From assembly GCF_016924645.1 (NCBI RefSeq), contig NZ_JAFFJV010000020.1, forward strand, positions 62,001 to 126,000: a stretch of 64,000 nt of DNA. The letters run 5' to 3'. Under the pieces are notes generated by a model. It was not told the origin of the DNA. It did no database searches and saw nothing but the letters and a program-made list of their open reading frames with translations. Shown here in pieces: positions 26,045 to 35,001 of the stretch (positions are counted from its first letter, which is position 1; every line of letters begins with the position of its first letter). Origin of the DNA: Rufibacter psychrotolerans (GTDB lineage Bacteria; Bacteroidota; Bacteroidia; Cytophagales; Hymenobacteraceae). The position numbers and the translations under genes were made by a program.

Positions 26045-26809
26045 TTGCAAAAATTTTCTCCTGAGACCCTCTTTATAGGGCAACAGTTGGTTTTTATGCC
26101 AGAATGCGCTTCTACCAACACAGAGGCACATGAGCTTCTTCACAAAAATGGGGCCACGGACGGTTGTGTCATAGTGGCGGGCGCCCAAACCGGCGGACGC
26201 GGCCAACGTGGCAATACCTGGGACGTGGAACCTGACAAAAACATTACGTTATCTGTCATTTTAAAGCCAACTTTTCTGGAGGCCCAGCACCAGTTTTCAC
26301 TCAATATTGCCGTGTCGCTGGCGGTGCTGAACCTGCTGCGCGCCTATCTGCCCGTCGGCGCCTCCCTCAAATGGCCCAACGACCTGTATTGCCACAACCA
26401 GAAAATGGGCGGCATCTTGATTGAGAACTCCGTGAGCGGGCGGTTTCTGCAGCACAGCGTCATTGGCATTGGCCTGAACGTAAACCAGGTCACGTTTGCC
26501 CACCCCCGGGCCACCTCGCTGGCGCTGCGCACCGGCGAGCAGTTCCCCTTGCCTAAGCTGGTAAACGCGCTGCTGGAGAACCTGGAGCGCCGGTACCTTG
26601 CCCTGCGCAGCGGGGCCGCCGCCGCGCAGAAAGCCGAATACCTGCGGCACCTGTACCGGTACCAGGAATGGCATCTTTTTGAAGTAGACGGGCGAGTGGT
26701 GAGCGGGCAAATAACCGGGATAGACCCTGCCGGACGTTTGGCAGTACTGATAGAACAGAAATTGGAGTTCTTCCAGTTCCAGCAAATTAAGTTTGTGATA
26801 GAGGATTGA
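26045..26809 (+). CDS. birA: Biotin--[acetyl-CoA-carboxylase] ligase
   Basis: 254 residues from a TTG at 26045, the only plausible start after the in-frame stop at 26021; the first ATG is 17 codons later and would remove the conserved LFIGQQLVFM strand. Catalytic features: STNTEAHELL, GAQTGGRGQRGNTW (GRGRxGxxW-type biotinyl-AMP loop), LKWPNDLYCHNQKMGGILIEN (KWPND) and GIGLNVNQ. There is no N-terminal helix-turn-helix, so this is a monofunctional ligase (group I), not a repressor. It attaches biotin to carboxyl-carrier proteins. It is transcribed divergently from rsfS with only 40 nt between starts. Confidence 0.93.
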   Translation: MQKFSPETLFIGQQLVFMPECASTNTEAHELLHKNGATDGCVIVAGAQTGGRGQRGNTWDVEPDKNITLSVILKPTFLEAQHQFSLNIAVSLAVLNLLRAYLPVGASLKWPNDLYCHNQKMGGILIENSVSGRFLQHSVIGIGLNVNQVTFAHPRATSLALRTGEQFPLPKLVNALLENLERRYLALRSGAAAAQKAEYLRHLYRYQEWHLFEVDGRVVSGQITGIDPAGRLAVLIEQKLEFFQFQQIKFVIED

Positions 26810-26815
26810 GCGTTT

Positions 26816-26847
26816 CTGGCTTAATTTTTGAAAGGGAGGCTTAAAAC
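26816..26847 (+). repeat. Short intergenic palindrome copy
   Basis: TGGCTTAATTTTTGAAAGGG followed by AGGCTTAAAACA, 7 nt after the birA stop. Confidence 0.5.
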
Positions 26848-26915
26848 AACTTGTACATACCTGAGGCGGTATTGTTTTTTTTAGGGTTGAATATGGTAGA
26901 AAAACTATAAATTAG

Positions 26916-26946
26916 TTTGACCTTTGGCCGTTGGTGCTTATATTTG
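26916..26946 (+). promoter_or_regulatory. Bacteroidota-type promoter of the T9SS cargo gene
   Basis: The -33 box TTTG (26916-26919), a 19-nt spacer and the -7 box TATATTTG (26939-26946) match TTTG-N19/21-TAnnTTTG exactly. The start codon lies 47 nt beyond, so the leader would be about 40 nt. Confidence 0.75.
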
Positions 26947-26992
26947 ACCGCATCTGAAAAAATAGACTTAAACGCTTTTTGTACTATATGGC

Positions 26993-27640
26993 ATGAAAAT
27001 CTTTACACGCGTTTTCCTGGGGGTTCTGGCCCTGGGCTTAGTTTTTGGCAGCAAGGCTTCTACGTTGGGAGGGATTCCTGCGGGCCTGCCGGCCAATACC
27101 CGTTTGGTAAACACCTCCAATTCTGATACCTTGTTCCTGAACTGGCGTAAGCCCGTTGGTGAAACGGTATCAGTCTTTGGGATATTGCCTGGGTTGAATT
27201 TTCCCCTCCACAACCCCAACGTGAGCAGCCTGAGCACCAAGAAAAACAGCCCCTTCCTTTTCCTGACAAGAAACGCGGGGGGTACCGGCACTAAACCTAG
27301 CGTCAGAAACGCCTCGGCCTCTTACGCCAGCAACAGCCGCACCATTGCCGTGAACCAAGGAGCCAAGGAGACAAAGCTTATCCCATCGCTCAATGCGTAT
27401 CCCAATCCCTCCAGAGGGGTGACCAGGATTTCTCTGAGTGCGCTGGGCGATGACAAATACAAGATCAGGATCTCCAACGTGATTGGGAAGGTATACAAAG
27501 AGATTCCCCTGATGCAGCCCTCGGCCACTGAAACCATTGTGGTAGACCTCTCGCCGCTGCCGGCTGGGGTGTACTTCTACAGCCTGCTGGTGAATGAAAA
27601 GATGGTGGAGACCAAGCGGCTTATCTTGCAGCAGCAATAA
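26993..27640 (+). CDS. Secreted protein with type IX secretion sorting domain
   Basis: 215 residues. The signal peptide is MKIFTRVFLGVLALGLVFGSKAS. Residues about 25-125 show no recognised domain. The C-terminal ~85 residues form a type A sorting domain: LNAYPNPSRGVTRISLSA (Y-P-N-P-x-x-G), KIRISNVIGKVYKEI, DLSPLPAGVYFYSLLVNEKMVETKRLIL. Such domains target proteins through the type IX system to the surface or medium and are usually cleaved. The cargo part is short and lacks enzyme motifs. It has its own promoter and terminator, so it is a single-gene unit. Confidence 0.88.
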   Translation: MKIFTRVFLGVLALGLVFGSKASTLGGIPAGLPANTRLVNTSNSDTLFLNWRKPVGETVSVFGILPGLNFPLHNPNVSSLSTKKNSPFLFLTRNAGGTGTKPSVRNASASYASNSRTIAVNQGAKETKLIPSLNAYPNPSRGVTRISLSALGDDKYKIRISNVIGKVYKEIPLMQPSATETIVVDLSPLPAGVYFYSLLVNEKMVETKRLILQQQ

Positions 27641-27661
27641 GAAAGACTTGTTTTGAGTTAG

Positions 27662-27692
27662 AAAAGAGTCGGTGAAAGCCGGCTCTTTTTTT
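27662..27692 (+). terminator. Intrinsic terminator
   Basis: AAAAGAGTCGG pairs with CCGGCTCTTTT (one G-T pair) and is followed by a T-run. It begins 22 nt after the T9SS gene stop. Confidence 0.8.
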
Positions 27693-27762
27693 ATTTATTG
27701 CCCTTGGCAGAGGCGACACGTCTAGAAAATTGCTAATTTCGAGGGTTCAATCTTAACACATC

Positions 27763-30700
27763 ATGTTGCAATACAATCGGATCAACAATCTGGTGGGTTG
27801 GCTGGTATTTGCGGTGGCTACTGTGGCCTACGTGCTTACCCTGGAACCAACGGCCAGTTTCTGGGACAGCGGAGAATTCATTGCCTGCTCTTACAAACTG
27901 CTGGTACCCCATCCCCCGGGAGCCCCCTTCTATTTGCTGTTAGGCCGTATGTTCTCCCTGTTTGCGAGTGATCCCTCGCAGGTGGCCTGGTGGGTGAACC
28001 TGTTGTCTGCCCTCTCCAGCTCGTTTACGGTACTGTTCCTGTTCTGGACCATCACCATCCTGGCCCGCAAGTTGCTGGTGCCGGCGCGCAAGGCTAACAC
28101 CATTGGAGCCATGGCCACCGCTGCCGCTCCGGTAGCCGAGGAAACCATCATCCCCACCCTGGGCCAAACCATTGCCATCATGGGAGCCGGTGCCGTGGGT
28201 GCCCTGGCGTTCACGTTCTCAGACTCGTTCTGGTTCTCGGCGGTAGAGGCCGAGGTGTACGCGCTGTCTTCGTTCTTCACCGCCTTTGTGGTGTGGGCCA
28301 TGCTCAGATGGGAAAGCCGGGCGCATGACGCCATGTCTGACAAATGGCTCATTCTCATCGCCTACATGGTGGGCTTGTCCATTGGTGTGCACTTGCTCAA
28401 CCTGGTGGCCATTCCGGCCCTGGCCTTTATCTTCTTCTTCAAGCTTAGAAAGTACTCCAACAAAGGCGCCATCATTACCCTGGTGGTAAGCGCCCTGATT
28501 CTGGGCGTGGTGCTGGTAGGCATTATCCCCGGGTTGCCGTCCATTGCGGGTAACTTTGAGGTGCTGTTTGTGAACAGCTTCGGGCTGCCGTTTGGTGCCG
28601 GCGTGATCTTCTTCGTGGCCTTGTTCATTGGCGTGATCGTGTGGGCCGTACGGTACGCCATCCGTACCGGGAACCGGGCGCTGCACACGGCTCTGGTGAG
28701 CCTTATCTTCGTGCTCATCGGGTATTCTTCTTACCTGATCATTCCCATCCGGTCGGGCTACGACCCTACCATTGACGAGAACGACCCTGAGAACATTGTG
28801 AGCTTTGTGTCTTACCTGAAGCGGGAGCAGTACGGCGACCGTCCGTTGCTGTTCGGGCCGCAGTTCAACGCTGAGCCCATTGACCAGGAAGAAGGCGCTG
28901 CCCAATACATCAAAGGCCAGGACAAATACATTGAGGTGGGCCGCAAGGTGGAGCCGGTGTACGATTCCAAAGACAAGACCCTGTTGCCGCGCCTGTACAG
29001 CAACCAACCGGCGCATATTGCCCAGTATAAAAAATGGGTAGACATTCAGGAGGGGCAAAAACCATCATTCGGGCAGAACATGAGCTTCCTGTTCAGCTAC
29101 CAGATGGGCCACATGTTCTGGCGGTACTTCGGGTGGAACTTTGTGGGTCGTGAGGGCGACATCCAGCAGTCGGGTGTGCTCTGGCCGTGGGAAAGCTCTG
29201 AAGGGCTGCCCGAGCGCGTGGCCGAAAGCAAAGCCCGCAACAACTTCTACATGCTGCCCCTGGCGCTGGGGATTATTGGCCTTATTTTCCAGTTCAGGAG
29301 AAAACAGCGCGATGCCTTTGTGGTGGCCCTGCTCTTCTTCTTCACCGGTCTGGCCATTGTAATTTACCTGAACCAGCCACCCATTGAGCCGCGCGAGCGC
29401 GATTACACCTTTGCCGGTGCCTTCTACGCGTACTCCATCTGGATTGGCCTGGGCGTGCTGGCCCTCGCCGATTTCCTGCGCAGAACCCTTAAGTCTGACG
29501 TGTTGGCCGGAGTAGTGGCCACTGTGGTAGGCTTGCTGATTCCGGGCGTAATGGCGGCCCAGGGCTGGGACGACCACGACCGCTCAGACCGTTACCATTC
29601 CGTTGACTCGGCCAAAAACCTGCTGAGCTCCGTGGCCCCTAACGCCATCCTGTTCACCAACGGCGACAATGACACGTTCCCGCTCTGGTACGCCCAGGAG
29701 GTGGAAGGCTTTAGAACCGACGTGCGCGTGGCCGTACTCAGTTACATGAACACCGACTGGTATATTGACCAGATGAAGCGCCAGGCCTACGAGTCTGAGC
29801 CGTTCCCGATGATTCTGGAGAACGAGAACTACCGCCAGGGCATCAACGACTACCTGCCCTACGTGGAGCGCCCAGAGGTGGCCAGCGGCATTGACCTGAA
29901 GCAGTACATCCAACTGGTGAAGCAGAACCACCAGGCCCTGCAGATCGGGGACCGGGCTGGTCGGACGTACCTGTCTTTCCCCACCAAGAACTTCTTCCTG
30001 AACGTGGACAAGCAGGCCGTGGTAGACGCCAACGCGGTGCCTGCCGAGTACCAGGATTCTATTGTGAGCCAGATGCGCTGGACCATTGACAAAGGTGGTC
30101 TGGAGAAGAAGCACCTGGCCATTCTGGACCTGATTGCCAACAACAACTGGAAGCGCCCCGTCTATTTCTCTACCACCGCCGATAACTCTGACTTCTTAGG
30201 GCTGGAGAATTACCTGCAGCTAGAGGGCCTGGCGTACCGCGTGGTGCCAGTGCAGAGCAAAGACCAGGACCAGGTGGGCTACATCGCCAAAAACATCATG
30301 TATGACAACATGATGAACAAGCTTACCTGGCGCAACCTTGACCGCACCGACATCTTCTACGACGAGAACTACCTGCGTTTCCCGGCTAACGCCCGTGACA
30401 AGTACTACCAGCTGGCCATTGAGTACCTGAAAGCCGGCGACAAAGCCACGGCCCGTAAGGTCATGAACCACTGCTTCACACAGCTGCCGGATAAGTCTAT
30501 CCCGTACGACTATTACGTGCCGCCATTCATTGTGCCACTGTACGAGGTGGGCGAGCAGAAACTGGCCCAGGAGATTGTGAACGTGATGTCGGCCCGCGCA
30601 GACAAGGCCCTGCAATACTACTTCACCCAGAACTCCATGTTTGAGACCGAAATCCGCATAAACCTGTACATCATGCAGCAGTTGATTCAGGCCGCCCGCC

Positions 30701-30774
30701 AGGTGGGCCTGACCCAGAAAGCCGCCGAGATTGAGCAGCGCTTCATGCAGTACTACGGGCAAATGGGAGGGTAG
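27763..30774 (+). CDS. DUF2723-family membrane glycosyltransferase-like protein
   Basis: 1003 residues. The N-terminal half has about ten membrane helices and the signature LEPTASFWDSGEFIACSYKLLVPHPPGAPFYLLLGRMF. The acidic FWDSGEF motif in the first loop matches the catalytic Asp position of GT-C enzymes of the PMT type. A second helix cluster (about 500-600) carries EPRERDYTFAGAFYAYSIWIG. The C-terminal ~400 residues are soluble, with NAILFTNGDNDTFPLWYAQE. The family is thought to add sugars to exported proteins in Bacteroidota; this role follows from fold similarity. It is monocistronic, with a strong terminator. Confidence 0.88.
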   Translation: MLQYNRINNLVGWLVFAVATVAYVLTLEPTASFWDSGEFIACSYKLLVPHPPGAPFYLLLGRMFSLFASDPSQVAWWVNLLSALSSSFTVLFLFWTITILARKLLVPARKANTIGAMATAAAPVAEETIIPTLGQTIAIMGAGAVGALAFTFSDSFWFSAVEAEVYALSSFFTAFVVWAMLRWESRAHDAMSDKWLILIAYMVGLSIGVHLLNLVAIPALAFIFFFKLRKYSNKGAIITLVVSALILGVVLVGIIPGLPSIAGNFEVLFVNSFGLPFGAGVIFFVALFIGVIVWAVRYAIRTGNRALHTALVSLIFVLIGYSSYLIIPIRSGYDPTIDENDPENIVSFVSYLKREQYGDRPLLFGPQFNAEPIDQEEGAAQYIKGQDKYIEVGRKVEPVYDSKDKTLLPRLYSNQPAHIAQYKKWVDIQEGQKPSFGQNMSFLFSYQMGHMFWRYFGWNFVGREGDIQQSGVLWPWESSEGLPERVAESKARNNFYMLPLALGIIGLIFQFRRKQRDAFVVALLFFFTGLAIVIYLNQPPIEPRERDYTFAGAFYAYSIWIGLGVLALADFLRRTLKSDVLAGVVATVVGLLIPGVMAAQGWDDHDRSDRYHSVDSAKNLLSSVAPNAILFTNGDNDTFPLWYAQEVEGFRTDVRVAVLSYMNTDWYIDQMKRQAYESEPFPMILENENYRQGINDYLPYVERPEVASGIDLKQYIQLVKQNHQALQIGDRAGRTYLSFPTKNFFLNVDKQAVVDANAVPAEYQDSIVSQMRWTIDKGGLEKKHLAILDLIANNNWKRPVYFSTTADNSDFLGLENYLQLEGLAYRVVPVQSKDQDQVGYIAKNIMYDNMMNKLTWRNLDRTDIFYDENYLRFPANARDKYYQLAIEYLKAGDKATARKVMNHCFTQLPDKSIPYDYYVPPFIVPLYEVGEQKLAQEIVNVMSARADKALQYYFTQNSMFETEIRINLYIMQQLIQAARQVGLTQKAAEIEQRFMQYYGQMGG

Positions 30775-30799
30775 CAAACTTCCTTAGAATTGAGTAGGA

Positions 30800-30833
30800 G
30801 AAAGGCTGGCCACATGACCAGCCTTTCTTTTTT
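30800..30833 (+). terminator. Intrinsic terminator
   Basis: GAAAGGCTGG (30800-30809) pairs with CCAGCCTTTC (30818-30827), followed by six T. It lies 26 nt after the DUF2723 gene stop. Confidence 0.88.
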
Positions 30834-30837
30834 GGCT

Positions 30838-30879
30838 CCTGTTTTGAGCCCGTTTCACAGGAAACAGGCCCAAAACAGG
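30838..30879. repeat. Short intergenic palindrome copy, extended form
   Basis: CCTGTTTTGAGCCCG on the left and GGCCCAAAACAGG on the right flank TTTCACAGGAAACA. This is one of the most complete copies, with arms of about 16 nt. Confidence 0.75.
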
Positions 30880-31189
30880 TCAGGCGCTACCTGGCTCTAT
30901 AAGGAAAGTTGCCGCTGTCGGGCGCTTGTATTTCCTAAGAGAGGAACGCCTTCTCCCAGCAATGGGACGTCGGTTTTGAGCAAGGAATTGGCCATTGGTT
31001 GTGTCGCCCGCCAACCAGACCGCCAGATTGCACACTGAAAGACCGCCCCCGCGAGAGGCTAAGCGGTTCAGAAGTGAAGATATACGCAAAATGCGTTTGG
31101 GTCAGTTTCCCCAAAAAAGGCTTAGAGATGGGTGGATTCTACTTTCTGGGGTTTGGTCTCGTTTAAGGAGAAAGGGGCAGGAAACGCAA

Positions 31190-31223
31190 CTGGTAATTTT
31201 CTGCAGAAATACGGCTACCTTTG
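31190..31223 (+). promoter_or_regulatory. Candidate promoter of rlmB
   Basis: The -7 box TACCTTTG (31216-31223) fits TAnnTTTG. The -33 box is weak (CTGG at 31190-31193, 22 nt away). The start codon is 50 nt downstream, the same spacing as at rpsT. Confidence 0.4.
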
Positions 31224-31273
31224 CAGCCAATTCAGAAGGGCAGGGGCAAACTGCCCAGCAATTTTTAACATCC

Positions 31274-32086
31274 ATGGAGAACAGAAATAATAGAGATAGA
31301 GCCGGAGGCGGCAAGCCCAGGTACTTTAGCCAACCCAAGGCCGATAAAATGGAGATGATCTTCGGGCTGCGCCCCATCCTGGAGGCCTTGCACGCGGGCA
31401 AAACCATGGAGAAGATCTACCTGCTCAAAGGCACCAAGCACAGCATTAGCCAGGAGATCACCGAGATGGCCCGCGAAGCCCAGATCCCCATCTCCCTGGT
31501 GCCCAACGAGAAGCTGGACCAGCTTACCCGCAAGAACCACCAAGGCGCCGTGGCCTACTTATCGGCTATTTCCTATTCTCCGCTGGATGAGATTGTGGCT
31601 TCCCTGTTTGAGAAAGGCAAAGATCCTCTGCTGCTGGTGCTGGACCGCATCACTGACGTGCGGAACTTTGGGGCCATCGCACGGAACGCCGAGTGCATGG
31701 GCGTAGACGCCATTGTGATTCCCAGCCGCGGAGCCGCCCAGATCAACGCCGATGCCCTGAAAACCTCGGCCGGTGCCCTGAACCTGATTCCGGTGTGCCG
31801 CGAGGCCAACCTCAAAGACACGCTGCACTTCCTGAAGCAGTCGGGCATACGGGTGGTGGCCTGTACCGAGAAAGCCGAGGACAACCTCACCGATGCCGCC
31901 GTTGACCTGACCGGCCCCATTGCGGTGCTCATGGGCAGCGAGGAAGACGGCATCTCGCCCGAGTACCTGAAAAGAGCCGACGTGCGCGTGAAAATCCCGA
32001 TGCTGGGGCAAGTACAATCGCTAAACGTATCGGTGGCCAGCGGTATCATCCTGTACGAGGCCCTCAGACAACGCCAGCAAGCCTAA
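31274..32086 (+). CDS. rlmB: 23S rRNA (guanosine-2'-O)-methyltransferase RlmB (SpoU/TrmH family)
   Basis: 270 residues from the ATG at 31274; a Lys/Arg/Gly-rich leader (about 1-28) precedes the core. The N-terminal substrate-binding domain begins MEMIFGLRPILEALHAGKTMEKIYLLKG. The SPOUT domain has motif 1, LVLDRITDVRNFGAIARNAECMGVDAIVIP (N-x-G-x-x-x-R-x), motif 2, IAVLMGSEEDGISPEYL, and motif 3, VKIPMLGQVQSLNVSVASGIILYEALRQR. RlmB 2'-O-methylates G2251 (E. coli numbering) in the peptidyl-transferase P loop. The closest alternative is another SpoU-family tRNA/rRNA methylase. A terminator with a T-run follows. Confidence 0.93.
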   Translation: MENRNNRDRAGGGKPRYFSQPKADKMEMIFGLRPILEALHAGKTMEKIYLLKGTKHSISQEITEMAREAQIPISLVPNEKLDQLTRKNHQGAVAYLSAISYSPLDEIVASLFEKGKDPLLLVLDRITDVRNFGAIARNAECMGVDAIVIPSRGAAQINADALKTSAGALNLIPVCREANLKDTLHFLKQSGIRVVACTEKAEDNLTDAAVDLTGPIAVLMGSEEDGISPEYLKRADVRVKIPMLGQVQSLNVSVASGIILYEALRQRQQA

Positions 32087-32115
32087 CGCTTTTTAGAAGA
32101 CAGTAATCTGGCAGG

Positions 32116-32154
32116 AAGCCGAAGCAAGTACACCTGCTTCGGCTTTCTGTTTTT
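32116..32154 (+). terminator. Intrinsic terminator of rlmB
   Basis: AAGCCGAAGCA (32116-32126) pairs with TGCTTCGGCTT (32135-32145) and is followed by TCTGTTTTT. Confidence 0.85.
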
Positions 32155-32297
32155 AGGCCTGTTTTCTGAAAAAGGGATGAAAATAGGAAAACTGGGGAAG
32201 TGGCTTGTGATTGAACAGGCGCATAATGTGGCACCGGCTACAGAAGATGTAGCGCGTTGGCTATGATAGATGAACTTAAGTTTAGGAAGCCGTTTTC

Positions 32298-32363
32298 GCT
32301 GCGGTGCAGCAAGGGAGTCTGGAGACTCCCCACTATCCATAGGCACGAGTTAGAAACTCGCGC
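32298..32363 (-). repeat. Three-hairpin dispersed element, copy 2 (inverted)
   Basis: The hairpins are GCTGC/GCAGC (32298-32310), GGGAGTCT/AGACTCCC (32313-32330) and GCACGAGTT/AACTCGCGC (32343-32363). Compared with copy 1, one pair changes from T-A to G-C and another from C-G to T-A, keeping both stems. Confidence 0.8.
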
Positions 32364-32455
32364 CAGCCGGGTTTGCCAGCCCGGTTGGCAGGTAGCGGAC
32401 TAGCAAGAAGTTAGCCGTAATACCTTTTCTTCAACTAAAAAGTACGGTTAACAAG

Positions 32456-32489
32456 CTTGAAGAAGGTTCAAACTTGAAGAAGGTTCAAA
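32456..32489. repeat. 17-nt tandem duplication
   Basis: CTTGAAGAAGGTTCAAA occurs twice in direct succession (32456-32472 and 32473-32489). The unit itself contains TTGAA and TTCAA as inverted halves. Confidence 0.8.
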
Positions 32490-32531
32490 AAGGTGGCAGT
32501 GTAAAAGTGCAGACTGCACTTACTAAGCAGA

Positions 32532-32723
32532 CCGATTCCAGTCTTTGGCTCGAGCGCCTCGCTTGTGGCCCTTGGATAACATGAACTAAGCACAGACTGC
32601 AAAGTTGGGCCGCAAGGGCAGTGCGAGGGGCAAAGACGGGGCCCCGCGGCCGTGAGCGCTTATCAGAAACTATGAAACAACCCAGCCCATAAATCCATAG
32701 ACAAACTGCCGCTACGCCAGCAA
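32532..32723 (-). repeat. Large-hairpin dispersed element, copy 2 (inverted)
   Basis: 192 nt. The arms match copy 1 (20695-20884) with one difference in about 51 nt on one side and none in about 40 nt on the other by my count, whereas the central 34 nt has diverged. It lies about 160 nt upstream of the next gene's stop, in a convergent gap. Confidence 0.75.
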
Positions 32724-32885
32724 CAGCCAAATGCGCGCAGAGAGTCTCGGAAGAACAAAGAGACTTCAGGCCGCTTTCCAGATTAAAATAATCTGCAAAC
32801 ATCCCCAACCCCAATCCATGTAAACAAAAAAAGGCGTGAGCCACAAAACCGTGACCCACGCCTTCCAAGAAGAGAAAAATCAAAA

Positions 32886-33963
32886 TTATATAAAGTTCTG
32901 CCCTTTCATGGCCTTGGCATCCGCCACAAAGTCTTTCACTTTCTGCTCATCTTCCCGGCGGCACACCATGAACACGTTGTCATGCGAGGCCACAATGTAG
33001 TCTTGCAGACCCTGTACCACTACCAGTTGGTTTTCGGGGGTTTTGATGATGCAGTTGTTCACGTCATACAACAGCACGTTGCCGTCTACCACGTTGCCTT
33101 CGGGGGTTTTCTCCGAGAGGCTGTACAGAGAACTCCAGGTGCCCACGTCTGACCAGCCAAAGTCGCCGAGGATCACGTACACGTTGTTGGCTTTCTCCAT
33201 GAGGCCGTAGTCAATGGAGATGTTGCGGCAGTGCGAGTAGGCCCGGTTGATGAAGGCGTCTTCCTGATCGGTGTACAGCACCGGAATGCCTTCCTCGAAG
33301 GTCTCGGCCATGTCGCTGAGGTACTCCCTGAAAGCCTTCAGAATGGTTTGGGCGTTCCAGATGAAGATACCCGCGTTCCAGACAAACTCGCCGCTGTCAA
33401 TGAACATTTGGGCAATCTCCAGCGAGGGCTTCTCGGTGAAGGTTTTTACCTTTTTGAGCGTGCTCTGGTCATCGTCAATGAACTGGATGTAGCCGTAACC
33501 GGTGTCGGGGCGGGTGGGTTTGATGCCCAAGGTGACCAGAATGTCGCTTTTGGCGGTGGCCTCCAGGCCCTCTTTCACGCAGTTGATGAACGACTCCTCG
33601 CGCAGGATCACGTGGTCGGCCGGGGCCACCACAATGTTGGCGTTGGGGTTCTTCTTGGCTATTTTATAGCAGGCGTACGCAATGCAGGGCGCGGTATTAC
33701 GGCCAATGGGCTCCTGCAAGATCTGGTTCTTGTGCAGATCGGGCAGGTGCTCCTGCACCAGGTTGGCGTAGTCACGGTGGGTGACCACGTAGATATTCTC
33801 AGGTGGGCACACGCCCCTGAAACGCTTCACGGTGGTCTGGATCATGCTTTCGCCGGTTCCTAACACGTCATGAAACTGCTTGGGATGGTTCACACGGCTG
33901 ATTGGCCAGAAGCGGCTTCCAATGCCCCCCGCCATGATCACTACAAAGGTGTTTTGATTCATG

Positions 33964-33971
<8 letters not shown>
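32886..33971 (-). CDS. Mannose-1-phosphate guanylyltransferase
   Basis: 361 residues (358 if translation starts at the second ATG, 33962). The nucleotidyltransferase signature is VIMAGGIGSRFWPISRVNHPKQF (G-G-x-G-x-R-x-W-P-x-S-R). Further motifs are VVAPADHVI, GYGYIQF, FTEKPSLEIA, FVWNAGIFIW and IDYGLMEKA. It makes GDP-mannose from mannose-1-phosphate and GTP for polysaccharide, lipopolysaccharide or glycoprotein synthesis. There is no C-terminal isomerase domain, so this is the short, single-function type. Its start overlaps the kdsD stop by 8 nt, which couples it to an LPS-sugar gene. Confidence 0.93.
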
Positions 33972-34932
<961 letters not shown>

Positions 34933-35001
34933 GTTAGATTTGTATTAGACAAGACAACAACAGAAAGTACAAACCCTTGTTTCTCACAACAAGCATATTA
35001 C

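Larger units (their letters stand above)
30775..31273. other. Intergenic region before rlmB
   Basis: 499 nt. It holds a terminator (30800-30833), a large palindrome copy (30838-30879) and a candidate promoter for rlmB at 31190-31223. The rlmB frame stays open back to 30995, but that part lacks family similarity and contains the promoter. Confidence 0.5.
32087..32885. other. Repeat nest between convergent genes
   Basis: 799 nt, the longest gene-free stretch in the window. It contains the rlmB terminator, a palindrome copy (32150-32184), the inverted three-hairpin element (32298-32363), a 17-nt tandem duplication (32456-32489) and the inverted large-hairpin element (32532-32723). A 132-codon minus-strand open frame (32485-32883) crosses the last element and is judged spurious. 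Confidence 0.75.

Noticed and set aside
26005-26121. Possible 39-residue N-terminal extension of RsfS.
   Set aside because: It overlaps the divergent birA coding sequence; the ATG at 26004 fits the family.
30995-31273. Possible 93-residue N-terminal extension of RlmB.
   Set aside because: It shows no family similarity and contains a TACCTTTG promoter element.
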